From Bacteroidota bacterium (GTDB taxonomy: Bacteria; Bacteroidota; Ignavibacteria; Ignavibacteriales; Melioribacteraceae), in assembly GCA_018829205.1 (NCBI GenBank), contig JAHJUE010000010.1, positions 186,001 through 250,000 of the forward strand: a stretch of 64,000 nucleotides of DNA, in the 5' to 3' direction. The notes under the pieces are model-generated. The model saw only the letters and a list, made by a program, of their open reading frames with translations, was not told the origin of the DNA and did no database searches. A program made the translations under genes and the position numbers. This document shows, one piece after another, positions 15,749 to 25,676 of this stretch (position 1 is the stretch's first letter; every line of letters starts with the position of its first letter).

Positions 15749-18700
15749 ATGCCGACTAACAGAATTCAATTACAAGAAGCGTTACAAAAACCGTATGACA
15801 GATTGTTCTTTGCAAAGAATGTATTAAAAGAAATCTTTGGCACTTCATTTACATTAAACTCATCATTAGTTAAACCATCAATTGAAACCAATCAATCTGA
15901 ATCGGCTGTTATTGGTGCGATTGGCATTTATGGTAAAATATTGCTCGAAGACGGATCCGAGATCACATGTTATGAAATCAATTTAAAACCTAATGTTAAA
16001 ATAGAATACAGTAAAGTAGCCATTCAGCACTATGTGAGAAAATTGTTGACGGCTGGACAGGCTGCTTTAATAAACTTTGTTTCTCCCACTAATAAAAATG
16101 TGTGGCGTCTTACATTTGTTGCTAAGGATAGTGTAATTACCGAAAAAGGGATTGCAGAAAAATCTACCTTCGCTAAAAGATATACTTATTTACTTGGTCC
16201 TTCAGAGACATGTAAAACTGCAGCTGAACGGTTCGAGATTTTGAGTGTAGAAACAAAAATAAATTTAGAAACCATTATAAAAGCATTCTCGGTTGAAAAA
16301 CTTAGCAAAGCATTCTTTGATGAATATACAATACATTATGAAAAATTTATAGATTATCTGAATAAATCTAATTTTAAGAAATCCGTATTTAACGGCGATG
16401 AAAAAGCGATAAGAGATTTCACCAAAAAACTCCTTGGAAGGATTGTATTTCTTTATTTTGTGCAGAAGAAGGGCTGGCTTGGCGCGACGGATATAAACTA
16501 CAAAGACGGTATGCCGGATTTTATGATTCAACTATTTAATAAATCTGGTAGAAACGATTCGTTTTATCCTAATTGGCTTTCAAGATTATTCTTTGACACA
16601 CTTAATAATAATAGACAAAACGATGTCTTTGAAATGCCTGATGGTGCAAAAGTAAAAGTCCCTTTTCTTAACGGCGGTTTATTTGATAAGGAAGACTACG
16701 ACTATAAAATTCTTACTTTCAAAGCTAAACTATTTCATAATTCCGATAATGATGAAGACCCAAAATACAGAGGATTTTTTGATTTTCTAAATGCGTATAA
16801 TTTTACGATTTACGAGGATAGTCCAGATGAAAAAACTATAGCGGTCGATCCCGAAATGCTCGGACATATTTTTGAAAACCTTCTTGAGGACAACAAAGAT
16901 AAAGGTGCCTATTATACTCCTAAGGAAATTGTTTATTACATGTGTCAAGAAAGTCTTATAGAATATCTCACAACACATTTAAGTAAAGAGTATAAAGTTT
17001 ATCAGCCTTTGGGTAAAGAACAAACGGAGTTTTTCGGGAATGAAACCAGAGAAGGGCAGTTAAAACTGTTGGAAGAAATTGGTGATAAAACTCTTAACCG
17101 TGAAGATGTTAGTAATCTCGTAAAAACAAAAGATATAAGCGGTTTAACAAAGGAACATTTAAAACGTATTGATCAATTATTAGATTCAGTAAAGATTTGT
17201 GATCCTGCAATTGGTTCCGGTGCATTCCCTATGGGGCTGTTGCTTGAAATACAATCAATCAAAGAAGCAATAGCTTATGAAACGGGAAAGGAATGGAAGC
17301 CGGCGGAAGTAAAAGAACAAATAATACAAAACACTATTTATGGTGTGGATATAGAAAAAGGTGCCGTTGATATTGCAAGATTACGTTTTTGGCTCAGCCT
17401 TGTTGTTGATGAAGATAAACCAAAACCTCTACCTAATCTTGACTATAAAATAGTAGTTGGAAACAGCCTTGTTAGCAAATATGGAGAAGAAGTTGTTGAG
17501 ATTAATTGGGAAAGAAGAGGTAGTTATGGGAAAGCGGAAGAGTATGTTGAAAATGTGAAAACGTTATTAAGAAAAGTCGCTGAAAAACAAAAAGAGTATT
17601 TCAAATCTGATAATACTTATAAAAAGGGTATTTCTTCTAAAATAAGAAACCTAAAAATAGAACTTCTTATAAATCAACTTCTTTTAAATAAATGCATTTA
17701 CCATAATAATAATGCAGAGGTAATTGATTCCGGGTTTGGTCTAACAGCAGCCGAGATTAAAAAGAATACGGAAATACAAATTACTCTTGCAAATTTTGAT
17801 AAACAGATTAATAAATTAACAAACCTGTTGAAAGATAAAAATCTACCATTTAATCACTTTGACTGGAAACTCGATTTTCCTGAAATTCTAAACCCTTATA
17901 TTGTTGGTGACAATGCGGGATTTGATATTGTTATAGCGAACCCACCTTACATAAAAGAATATACAAATAGGGAAGCATTTGACGGTTTTAGAGAATCAAA
18001 ATATTATCAAGGTAAGATGGATATATGGTACGGTTTTGCAAGTATACTACTCGATTATATAAAGCCTGACGGTGTTCAATGTTTTATTGCTCAAAACAAT
18101 TGGATAACAAGTGCAGGCGCCTCTGGATTTAGACATAAAGTTCATACCGAATGTAAAATTATTCTTTTCACTGATTTTGGTAATTATAAAGTTTTTGAAA
18201 CGGCCGGCATTCAGACTATGATTTATCTGATTAAAAAGCAGAAACAAATAAAACAGTATCCAATTAAGTATTCTGTCATGCAAGATGAAAAAATTTCGAA
18301 ATCAAAACTAAATTCATTTCTCGATTTTTATACCAAAAATAATTATTCGTCAAAATATATCTTTAATTTAAATCCATTTGAAATAAAAGAAAGTCCATTT
18401 ACATTTAATACAACCGACGTTGAAATAGTATTAAACTATATTAAGAAAAAATCGAACTTATATTTATATGAAAATGAAGTTGCACAAGGAATTGTATTCC
18501 CGCAAGATTTTGTAAATAAGTCATCAAAAATTAAATTGAATAATCAATTTAATGTAGGAGATGGTATATTTGCTTTAAATAATATTGAGAAAAAGAATCT
18601 GAATTTAGATCCAGATGAAAGAAAAATTATTAAACCATATTTTACTTCAGAACAGTTCTCTAATTATTATTCTAATCCGCAAAACCAATTTTGGATAATA

Positions 18701-19423
18701 TATACAGATTCGAAATTTAAAAATCCTCGCAACGTCAAACCCTATCCAAACATTAAAAAACATTTAGATCGTTTTAAGAATGTAATTACTTCAGATAATA
18801 AGCCATATGGTTTACATAGAGCACGAGAGGAAAAATTTTTTAAGGGCGAAAAAATAATAGCCAAAAGAAAATGCGCTGATAGACCTTCTTTTTCCTATTC
18901 AGATTTTGATTGTTATGTCTCGGCGACGTTTTATATAATCAAATCAAGTAGAATAAATCTTAAATATCTAACTGCACTCATGAACTCAAGACTTATTGAA
19001 TTCTGGCTAAGGAATAAAGGAAAAATGCAGGGACACAATTTTCAAATCGATAAAGAACCATTACTCGCTATTCCAATCTATAAACCAGAAGATACAACTC
19101 AATTTGAAAAAATAGTTGATTACATAATTTTTCTGAAAGCAAATGAAGATCAGTACAAGAATTATACAGACTATTTTGAAATTTTATTAGACGGTATGTT
19201 TTATGATTTATATTTAGTTGATTCAGTAGAAAGAAACCATTGTGGAATTTTAAAACATCTCGGAGAAATCCCTGAGATTTCAGTAAAAATGGATAATGAT
19301 GAAAAACTAAAAATAATTACAAAAGTTTATAACCGCTTTAACAAGGAAGATCACCAAGTAAAAATAAACTTAATAAAAATTCGTGAGCTTCAAGAGATAA
19401 AAATTATTGAAGGACAAGTATGA
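15749..19423 (+). CDS. Eco57I-class N6-adenine DNA methyltransferase, 1224 aa
   Basis: A gamma-type adenine methyltransferase. The N-terminus (about 1-170) has a beta-rich fold of the kind found in Bacteroidota class I methylase proteins (VIGAIGIYGKILLEDGSEIT), which might be a degenerate PD-(D/E)XK domain. KGAYYTPKEIVYYM precedes the methylase core; motif I is DPAIGSGAF at 485-493 and motif IV NPPY at 731-734. The C-terminal 400 residues (including the end VGDGIFALNNIE... and KMQGHNFQIDKEPLLAIPIY) look like a TaqI-C target-recognition domain. It should protect host DNA and set sequence specificity for the upstream helicase. Confidence 0.88.
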   Translation: MPTNRIQLQEALQKPYDRLFFAKNVLKEIFGTSFTLNSSLVKPSIETNQSESAVIGAIGIYGKILLEDGSEITCYEINLKPNVKIEYSKVAIQHYVRKLLTAGQAALINFVSPTNKNVWRLTFVAKDSVITEKGIAEKSTFAKRYTYLLGPSETCKTAAERFEILSVETKINLETIIKAFSVEKLSKAFFDEYTIHYEKFIDYLNKSNFKKSVFNGDEKAIRDFTKKLLGRIVFLYFVQKKGWLGATDINYKDGMPDFMIQLFNKSGRNDSFYPNWLSRLFFDTLNNNRQNDVFEMPDGAKVKVPFLNGGLFDKEDYDYKILTFKAKLFHNSDNDEDPKYRGFFDFLNAYNFTIYEDSPDEKTIAVDPEMLGHIFENLLEDNKDKGAYYTPKEIVYYMCQESLIEYLTTHLSKEYKVYQPLGKEQTEFFGNETREGQLKLLEEIGDKTLNREDVSNLVKTKDISGLTKEHLKRIDQLLDSVKICDPAIGSGAFPMGLLLEIQSIKEAIAYETGKEWKPAEVKEQIIQNTIYGVDIEKGAVDIARLRFWLSLVVDEDKPKPLPNLDYKIVVGNSLVSKYGEEVVEINWERRGSYGKAEEYVENVKTLLRKVAEKQKEYFKSDNTYKKGISSKIRNLKIELLINQLLLNKCIYHNNNAEVIDSGFGLTAAEIKKNTEIQITLANFDKQINKLTNLLKDKNLPFNHFDWKLDFPEILNPYIVGDNAGFDIVIANPPYIKEYTNREAFDGFRESKYYQGKMDIWYGFASILLDYIKPDGVQCFIAQNNWITSAGASGFRHKVHTECKIILFTDFGNYKVFETAGIQTMIYLIKKQKQIKQYPIKYSVMQDEKISKSKLNSFLDFYTKNNYSSKYIFNLNPFEIKESPFTFNTTDVEIVLNYIKKKSNLYLYENEVAQGIVFPQDFVNKSSKIKLNNQFNVGDGIFALNNIEKKNLNLDPDERKIIKPYFTSEQFSNYYSNPQNQFWIIYTDSKFKNPRNVKPYPNIKKHLDRFKNVITSDNKPYGLHRAREEKFFKGEKIIAKRKCADRPSFSYSDFDCYVSATFYIIKSSRINLKYLTALMNSRLIEFWLRNKGKMQGHNFQIDKEPLLAIPIYKPEDTTQFEKIVDYIIFLKANEDQYKNYTDYFEILLDGMFYDLYLVDSVERNHCGILKHLGEIPEISVKMDNDEKLKIITKVYNRFNKEDHQVKINLIKIRELQEIKIIEGQV

Positions 19424-19746
19424 AAAATGAAATAGTTTTAGAGATTGCAAATAAATTCAACAAGGATCCTGAAGAGGTTCAACAAATAGTAACCGAGTTT
19501 ATAAAATTACTCCATAAAGATTTTTATGAATGCGAAGATGATTTTATAGGTGCCAATTTATTCTATCAGTTGCAAAGAGAAGCTTATTTCCATTTTATGG
19601 ATTTACTGGAATTATTTGTAAGAGATTATGATAATTGGGAATTTGGGCATGCTGGTGTGTATACTGGAAGACTCGGTTCAAGAGAAGATTGGGAACCATA
19701 TGAAAAAAGTATGGACACGTGGCAACGACCAAGCTGGGAAGAATAA
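19420..19746 (+). CDS. 108-aa acidic helical protein of the defence operon
   Basis: Its ATG overlaps the methyltransferase stop (ATGA at 19420-19423), so translation is probably coupled, and the next gene begins at the base after its stop. The sequence is acidic and helical (MKNEIVLEIANKFNKDPEEV, HFMDLLELFVRDYDNWEFG) with a tryptophan-rich end (REDWEPYEKSMDTWQRPSWEE). No family is recognised. The packing argues for a subunit or adaptor of the helicase-methyltransferase-MBL system. Confidence 0.75.
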   Translation: MKNEIVLEIANKFNKDPEEVQQIVTEFIKLLHKDFYECEDDFIGANLFYQLQREAYFHFMDLLELFVRDYDNWEFGHAGVYTGRLGSREDWEPYEKSMDTWQRPSWEE

Positions 19747-21027
19747 ATGCACTTATATTCAAAATTCAGATTCAATAAAGTCGGACAAGGATTATTTTAT
19801 ACAGGGCATATCCATGTTGATAAAGCCCACTTTTTTATGTGTTATGACTGCGGTACTGAAAGCAATCATAAGTATATAGAGAAAGAGATAGACGATTTTT
19901 GTGAGCTAGTTCAAGATTTTAATAGAAACCAGCTAGACTTGTTATTTATTTCACATTTTGATAATGACCATATTTCGCATATATCTAAACTTCTTCAAAA
20001 AGTTAAATGCCATACTGTTGTTTTGCCATATATCAAACCAGGCGATAGACTAATCTTATATTTAGAGAATGATTCTGCTGGGAATAATGATGCGTATATG
20101 AGTTTTCTAATTGATCCGATTGGATATCTTATTGAATTAGGAGTAAAAAGGATTATACTCGTTGATGATTCGGGGTCAGATAATGATGAATTTATAATAG
20201 AAGAGCAGCCGCTGGATCCAGATAACAAAAATATAAATCTGCTTCAGTTGGAAATTAGATTGGACGATTCTGAAGGGTTAAAAACTCTAATTAAAAAACT
20301 TGAATCAGTTAGTTTAGAGAGTGATTTAAAAGCAAAAGTGGAAATTTACCATAAGAATCATACCGGAATTTTAAGTATTCGAGGTGTATGGAAATTTATA
20401 TTGTTCAATGTGAAAATAACGGATGATAAGAAAAATAAGTTAATAAATGAGATTGAATTAAAATTAAATCATGGTAATGAAATAAATAAAATCGCACTTG
20501 CTGATATTTTACACCATAAATTTGAAGAGTTAAAAATAATTTATAAAGACAAAATTGGGAAAGGTGAAAAATCTAATAATTCTTCCTTAGTTGTTTATCA
20601 TGAACCGATCGTATTAGCTGATCCGGATAAAAAGTTAATGCATTTATTGGATAAACGGGATAGATATATTTGCCTCCCGATATGTCTACTATTTAGTGAA
20701 TATTTAGTTAGACCCAATTTATTAGGTACAACTTTGAATGCGGATATTGATATGAATAAATATTATCATGCATACAAAAAGTATTTCTCTAAGTATTTAA
20801 AAAGAAATGGAGTTTATCAAATTCCACATCATGGTTCAAGTAAGAATTGGGAAAGAAAAATAATTAAAGACTTAGATGATATTGTTTGTTATTTAATAAA
20901 TTATGGTCTTGGTAATAGGCATAAACATCCGTCTAATAATGTTGTTAATGATTTATTGCACAGTCACATTTTAAGACTTAATAATCAATTGGAAGAATTT
21001 GATTACACGATAGTGGGCACTATTTAA
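19747..21027 (+). CDS. ComEC-like metallo-beta-lactamase-fold protein
   Basis: A 426-aa stand-alone MBL-fold protein. The metal-binding motif HFDNDHISH is at 70-78 (H70, D72, D74, H75) and a second metal-ligand motif HHGSSK begins at 361 (QIPHHGSSKNW), as in the MBL domain of ComEC and related nucleases. There is no membrane segment, so this is not a DNA uptake channel. Between the two motifs lies a large insertion (about 120-320) with no known domain. In this fold the likely activity is DNA or RNA phosphodiester hydrolysis, or nucleotide hydrolysis. It starts at the base after the 108-aa stop codon, which ties it to that operon. Confidence 0.82.
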   Translation: MHLYSKFRFNKVGQGLFYTGHIHVDKAHFFMCYDCGTESNHKYIEKEIDDFCELVQDFNRNQLDLLFISHFDNDHISHISKLLQKVKCHTVVLPYIKPGDRLILYLENDSAGNNDAYMSFLIDPIGYLIELGVKRIILVDDSGSDNDEFIIEEQPLDPDNKNINLLQLEIRLDDSEGLKTLIKKLESVSLESDLKAKVEIYHKNHTGILSIRGVWKFILFNVKITDDKKNKLINEIELKLNHGNEINKIALADILHHKFEELKIIYKDKIGKGEKSNNSSLVVYHEPIVLADPDKKLMHLLDKRDRYICLPICLLFSEYLVRPNLLGTTLNADIDMNKYYHAYKKYFSKYLKRNGVYQIPHHGSSKNWERKIIKDLDDIVCYLINYGLGNRHKHPSNNVVNDLLHSHILRLNNQLEEFDYTIVGTI

Positions 21028-21116
21028 TTAAGGATAAATCTGCTTTTTTTATAGTAGAGTATTAAAATGTATACATTTATTGTAAAATAGATTTTAAAAT
21101 AGAAAATGCAGCAATG

Positions 21117-21134
21117 TAGATTTTATAAAATCTA
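21117..21134 (+). promoter_or_regulatory. 18-bp palindrome in the promoter region of SIR2-HerA
   Basis: tagattttataaaatcta is a perfect 18-base palindrome in the 263-base gap between the MBL and SIR2 genes. A related AT-rich sequence (tagattttaaaatag) lies about 30 bases upstream. It may be an operator for the second defence operon. AT-rich composition makes such palindromes fairly likely by chance. Confidence 0.4.
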
Positions 21135-21290
21135 GTGAAAGTTAATACCAATTTATTTTGCTGATTTGTAAAATTTTGAAAATATTAAACCAAATTTTAT
21201 ATTGGAAAAATAGTGTGAGATATATACAAGATCAAAAGACTTTCAATTATTTCATAATTTGCTGATTTTATAAAATAAATAGGATAAGTT

Positions 21291-22580
21291 ATGATCAACA
21301 ACCACGATCCACGAGAATTTATTAGAGGCTTACAACAAATCCTTATTTCAGATACGAAAAGAATTGGTTTTTTATGTGGTGCTGGCACTTCCATGGCAGC
21401 AGAGATGAGAGATAAAAATGGTGAAATTGTTTATAAAAATGAAAAGAAAAGAAATCCCTTTCCCTTGATACCTGGTATTAAAACGATGACGGAAGAAATA
21501 CTTAAAAAGATTGATGATGCCGAACTGATAAAAGCACTTGAAATAATTAAAGAAGAATTGGAAGATACAGAAAAAGATGAAAATCGAAAGAAAAATGCTT
21601 TTATGCTTGAGAATATAATTTCGTCAGTTGATCAGAAATTACGAGTTATTGGTAAAGGAGTTCTTTGTGGAATAAATAAAGAAAAATTGAAAATATTAAG
21701 AGAACAAATTCAAAACGAAGTAAAGAACTTTGTCTCGGTGCATAGTAACAAGGATATTAAGTTACTTACTGTAGATTTTTTGCATTCGAAATTTGCTACC
21801 TGGATTATTAATGCTTCTCGTAAATATCCAGTAGAAGTTTTTACAACCAATTATGATTACCTATTTGAATTAGGATTTGAATCTCAGAATCTACCATATT
21901 TCGATGGATTTGTTGGAAGTTATAATCCTTTTTTTGATCCTGTTAGTGTTGAAAATGATTTATTAATTCCAAATTGGACTAGACTATGGAAATTGCACGG
22001 ATCACTTGGATGGGGATATGATGAAACTGAAAAAAAAATAATTAGAAGTCGTCAATCTTCAGATGACCGGATAGTAATATACCCGTCACTTCTCAAATAT
22101 GATGATTCGCGAAAGCAACCTTATGTGAGCTATATCGATCGACTTAGTACATTTTTAAAGAAAGATGATGGAGTTTTATTCATTAGTGGATATTCTTTTG
22201 GTGACGAGCATATTAATGAAGCGATTGTCAATTCATTAGCTCAATCTAAATCATCTTCAGTTATTGCTTTTATTTACAATGAGAATATTGTCGAAAATGA
22301 TTTGCCTATTATTATTGGGAAACGGTCCAAAAAAATGATGATCTGTTCAAACAGAAAGGCTTTAATTGGAGGAGTATTTGGTAATTGGAAATTAAAAAGA
22401 GAACCTGCAAAAGAGGATTTTGATTTTATAGATCAGTATTTCGATAGAGACGCACCAATACCAACTAAAGATAAAGGTAAAGATGATGAACAAACTCAAA
22501 ATACTGGAAATTTAAAACTTACTGATTTTAATAGATTTGTAAATTTTTTGATTTCTTTAACTTATCCAACGATTAATTAG
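21291..22580 (+). CDS. SIR2-family NADase-type defence effector
   Basis: A 429-aa protein of the defence SIR2 class. The NAD-binding GAGTS is at 30-34 (GFLCGAGTSMAAEM), the TTNYDY motif at 185-190, and the conserved His in LHGSLGW at about 236. A C-terminal SIR2-like region (VLFISGYSFGDEHINEAIVN) completes the fold. Defence SIR2 proteins deplete NAD+ on phage sensing and cause abortive infection. One base separates its stop from the HerA start, matching the known SIR2-HerA two-gene system in which the two proteins form a complex. A 263-base gap upstream suggests its own promoter. Confidence 0.9.
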   Translation: MINNHDPREFIRGLQQILISDTKRIGFLCGAGTSMAAEMRDKNGEIVYKNEKKRNPFPLIPGIKTMTEEILKKIDDAELIKALEIIKEELEDTEKDENRKKNAFMLENIISSVDQKLRVIGKGVLCGINKEKLKILREQIQNEVKNFVSVHSNKDIKLLTVDFLHSKFATWIINASRKYPVEVFTTNYDYLFELGFESQNLPYFDGFVGSYNPFFDPVSVENDLLIPNWTRLWKLHGSLGWGYDETEKKIIRSRQSSDDRIVIYPSLLKYDDSRKQPYVSYIDRLSTFLKKDDGVLFISGYSFGDEHINEAIVNSLAQSKSSSVIAFIYNENIVENDLPIIIGKRSKKMMICSNRKALIGGVFGNWKLKREPAKEDFDFIDQYFDRDAPIPTKDKGKDDEQTQNTGNLKLTDFNRFVNFLISLTYPTIN

Positions 22581-22581
22581 T

Positions 22582-24387
22582 ATGTCAGAAGAGAAATTTC
22601 AAACAGTAATTGGTCATGTAAAAAGTGTTAATGGAAGTAGGATCTCTGTTAAACTTTCTGATGAATTTAGATCTTCCATGCCTATTGTTGATGGAGTGGT
22701 ATATAGAATTGGACAAATTGGAGCATTCGTTAGAATTCCACTTGGGTATGCCCATCTTTATGGAATTATAACTCAAGCAGGAGCTGAAGCAATTCCTGAT
22801 AAAATTAAAGAGTCTTTCGAATTAAATTTATCCAGTATATCTTCAAGGTGGCTAACAATAGTTTTGGTAGGTGAAAGGATAGGTAATAAATTTGAACGGG
22901 GCGTTATTCAATATCCTGCCCCAGATGATGAAGTACACCTAGTGACTTTAAACGATCTTAAAATTATTTATAGCGAAATTAAAAAAGAAAGTTCAATTAT
23001 TGTTGGTCATATAAGTGCTTCAGAAAGTCTTCCTGCTCATGTTGATTTAGATAAACTTGTTGCAAGGCACTCAGCAATTGTCGGTTCCACCGGAAGTGGC
23101 AAATCAAATGCTGTTTCAATTATACTTGAAGCAATTGCTTCAAATCAAAAATACAAATCTTCTCGAATCATATTGATTGACCCACATGGTGAATATAATG
23201 AGACGTTAAAAAAATACTGTAAAGTATTCAAGGTTAATTCTGACAAAAAGAAAGGAGAATACGAATTACATATACCATTTTGGGCACTTCCATTCAATGA
23301 ACTTTTTAATGTTTTCCCAGGTGTGCTTAAAGAAAGTGCTCTTGACCATATTAGATTAGAAATTCAGAAAAGAAAAATTGAAGGTATTAAGAATCTCAAA
23401 AAAAAACCAAACGAGCTTTCTGTAACTTCTGATAGTCCAATTCCATTTAGTATAAAAAAATTGTGGTATGATCTTGATGATTTTGAAAAAAGAGTATTTA
23501 ATAAAATCAAAAATGCTGATAGTCAATATGAATTGCAATTAGTATCTGCTTTGGAAAAAGGAGACGCTCAAAAATTAATTCCTAGTAAACATAATTCTCC
23601 TGGCATAGGTGGAGGTAATCCAAATCTAAACAAAGATGCATTTGGAATACTTTCATATTTAAATGGGATGAGAAATAAACTATTAGATGAGAGATATAAA
23701 TTTTTATTCAACACTGAGAACTACGATCCCGATTTGAAAAACAAAACTACTCTTGATTTGAACGATCTTCTTATTGATTGGTTGAGTCATGATAAACCAA
23801 TAACAATTCTTGATCTTTCAGGTATTCCATCTGAAATAATGGTTTCTATTTCAGGGACATTAATTAAAATAATATATGATGCTCTGTTTTGGGGTCAAGA
23901 TTTGGATGTCGGCGGTAGAAAACAGCCACTCCTTATTGCACTAGAAGAAGCTCATAATTACCTTAAATCTGGGGAAAATTCAATAGCCTCAAGAACAGTT
24001 CAAGCAATTTCTAAAGAGGGAAGAAAGTATGGTGTTGGATTATTATTAATTTCCCAACGTCCTTCTGAGTTAGATGAAACGGTTTTGAGTCAGCTTGGAA
24101 CTCTAATTTCTTTACGACTGACAAATTCTAAAGATAGGGGCCATGTAGGAAGTGCAATACAAGACGATCTGAATGATTTAGTAAATTTACTTCCTGGTTT
24201 GAGGACAGGGGAAGGCTTGATAATGGGTGAAGCTGTAAAAATCCCGTCAAGAGTAAAGTTTGATAAAATTGCTTTTGCACCGAAGAGTAGTGATCCCCTT
24301 GTATCCGAACGTTGGATCTTAGAAAAACCAGAAGATAAATTATATGATGAACTTTTACTTAAATGGAGAAATAGAAAAATTCATTAA
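22582..24387 (+). CDS. HerA-family ATPase of the SIR2-HerA system
   Basis: A 601-aa HerA/FtsK-type ATPase. The N-terminal HAS-barrel-like region (1-110, HVKSVNGSRISVKLSDEFRS) is followed by Walker A GSTGSGKS at 168-175, ILIDPHGEY, the Walker B EEAH at 455-458 (LIALEEAHNYL) and the sensor region (LLLISQRPSELDETVLSQLG). HerA proteins form hexamers that pump dsDNA. With SIR2 beside it, the pair matches the described SIR2-HerA phage-defence complex, where HerA assembles or triggers the NADase. A KTSC gene follows after 17 bases. Confidence 0.9.
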   Translation: MSEEKFQTVIGHVKSVNGSRISVKLSDEFRSSMPIVDGVVYRIGQIGAFVRIPLGYAHLYGIITQAGAEAIPDKIKESFELNLSSISSRWLTIVLVGERIGNKFERGVIQYPAPDDEVHLVTLNDLKIIYSEIKKESSIIVGHISASESLPAHVDLDKLVARHSAIVGSTGSGKSNAVSIILEAIASNQKYKSSRIILIDPHGEYNETLKKYCKVFKVNSDKKKGEYELHIPFWALPFNELFNVFPGVLKESALDHIRLEIQKRKIEGIKNLKKKPNELSVTSDSPIPFSIKKLWYDLDDFEKRVFNKIKNADSQYELQLVSALEKGDAQKLIPSKHNSPGIGGGNPNLNKDAFGILSYLNGMRNKLLDERYKFLFNTENYDPDLKNKTTLDLNDLLIDWLSHDKPITILDLSGIPSEIMVSISGTLIKIIYDALFWGQDLDVGGRKQPLLIALEEAHNYLKSGENSIASRTVQAISKEGRKYGVGLLLISQRPSELDETVLSQLGTLISLRLTNSKDRGHVGSAIQDDLNDLVNLLPGLRTGEGLIMGEAVKIPSRVKFDKIAFAPKSSDPLVSERWILEKPEDKLYDELLLKWRNRKIH

Positions 24388-24404
24388 ATAACAATGAGGC
24401 AATA

Positions 24405-24623
24405 ATGGATATCGAAAAAGAATATGTGTCATCATCAAACGTTGAAGCAATTGGGTATGATGAAAACACTCAAACTTTGAGAGTATGGTTCTTAAATGGA
24501 ACAGTATATGATTATAATGGAGTTGGTACAATGGAGTTTGAAGGCTTAAGAAATGCTCCTTCAATAGGTTCTTATTTGCATAATAATATTAAAGGTCAAT
24601 ATCCATATGAAAAGGTTGGTTAA
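24405..24623 (+). CDS. KTSC-domain protein, 72 aa
   Basis: A small protein consisting of one KTSC domain: SSNVEAIGYDENTQTLRVWF, then GTVYDYNGVGTMEFEGLRNA and SIGSYLHNNIKGQYPYEKVG. The pattern of GYD...LRVWF, Y.Y.GV, L..A.SIG.YLHN.IKG.YP matches the family (named for its presence at the C-terminus of some lysyl-tRNA synthetases). The domain occurs alone in phage and defence neighbourhoods, function unknown. It sits between HerA and a nuclease-like gene, with gaps of 17 and 3 bases, so it is probably in the same operon. Confidence 0.8.
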   Translation: MDIEKEYVSSSNVEAIGYDENTQTLRVWFLNGTVYDYNGVGTMEFEGLRNAPSIGSYLHNNIKGQYPYEKVG

Positions 24624-24626
24624 AAA

Positions 24627-25661
24627 TTGACAAATATTAAAATAAATCAGCAACAAAAAAGACTAGAAATTAAATCTTTCGAATTATCGAATGAAATAGT
24701 ATTTAATTATTTCAACAAACTTCCAGTTAAAGAGCGTGATGAGAAGTTTCTAAAAGCAATTTATATTGGTGTACTTGCTCTAATGGAAGATCGTATTTCA
24801 ACTTTCTTAGCTAAAACCACAAATGAACTTGGGACTGAACTAGAAAGTTTGAAATTAATTTTTGATATGAAGAAAGAACTTTTTTACAAAACGACAATTA
24901 AAGGTTCTCTTGCGGAAGACGATATTGCTGAATTTCTAAATAACTATTTTGGAGAGAAGAAATTAAAAGATAGAGCTGTTCTTACTGGCAATACAACAGG
25001 TAAACTTCCTCGTAATAAGACCGGTGATATAATTTGTGAAATTGATGGAAAGGAAGATCTTAAAATTGTTATAGAATGCAAATTTGATAAAAGCCTTAAA
25101 CTTGGCGATATTGAAAACAAAGATATCTTTACAAAGAAATCAGATACGGCTTGGAGTCAACTAATAGAAGCCCAAGCCAATCGTGAAGCCAAAATAAGCA
25201 TGATAGTTTTCGATAGAGCCCTAATCGACAACTCAATTCTAAAGAATTATGAAAATGTCGGCTTCCTTCCAGCAATTGGATTTATTGTAGTAGTTGATTC
25301 ACAGCGAGGGGATTATTCTAATCTTGCTATTGCATATATGTTGGCAAGAGATATTGTTCTTAACGCCCGTGATGTAGAGCTTGATAAAGAGTTATTGTCA
25401 TTAATATTAAATAGAATAATTAAAGACATAAATGAGATATTGCTTATTCGTCACCTTGTAGAAACTAATATTGAGAATAATAAGTCAATATTAAAACAAC
25501 TTGAAAAAAGTATGTTGTTAATGGAATTTAATCAAAAATATCTTACAAAGTTTCTCTCTGATGGAAAATTAACGAAGAAAGACTTACTCGATTTCTACAG
25601 CGGCGAAGAAGTGAAAGAAAAATATAAACTTATAGAAACTGAATTAACAAATAATTTTTAG
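24627..25661 (+). CDS. PD-(D/E)XK nuclease-like protein
   Basis: A 344-aa protein starting at TTG 24627, three bases after the KTSC stop (gaaaaggttggttaa... precedes it). A PD-(D/E)XK core is visible: D134 in KTGDIICEIDG, then E150 and K152 in VIECKFDKS, with 15 residues between D134 and E150. A helix with QLIEAQANREAKISMIVFD follows, as in restriction-type folds. The N-terminal 110 and C-terminal 130 residues are helical with no known domain. In the context of SIR2-HerA it may be an accessory nuclease, or a partner of the AlbA_2 protein 15 bases downstream. Confidence 0.6.
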   Translation: MTNIKINQQQKRLEIKSFELSNEIVFNYFNKLPVKERDEKFLKAIYIGVLALMEDRISTFLAKTTNELGTELESLKLIFDMKKELFYKTTIKGSLAEDDIAEFLNNYFGEKKLKDRAVLTGNTTGKLPRNKTGDIICEIDGKEDLKIVIECKFDKSLKLGDIENKDIFTKKSDTAWSQLIEAQANREAKISMIVFDRALIDNSILKNYENVGFLPAIGFIVVVDSQRGDYSNLAIAYMLARDIVLNARDVELDKELLSLILNRIIKDINEILLIRHLVETNIENNKSILKQLEKSMLLMEFNQKYLTKFLSDGKLTKKDLLDFYSGEEVKEKYKLIETELTNNF

Positions 25662-25676
25662 CAATCGGAAAAATTA

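Noticed and set aside
12356-19423. Complete DISARM system
   Set aside because: The helicase and methyltransferase resemble DISARM parts, but the separate DUF1998 protein, DrmA-type helicase and stand-alone PLD protein are missing.
19747-21027. ComEC DNA-uptake channel
   Set aside because: It has the ComEC-like MBL motifs but no membrane helices or competence domain.
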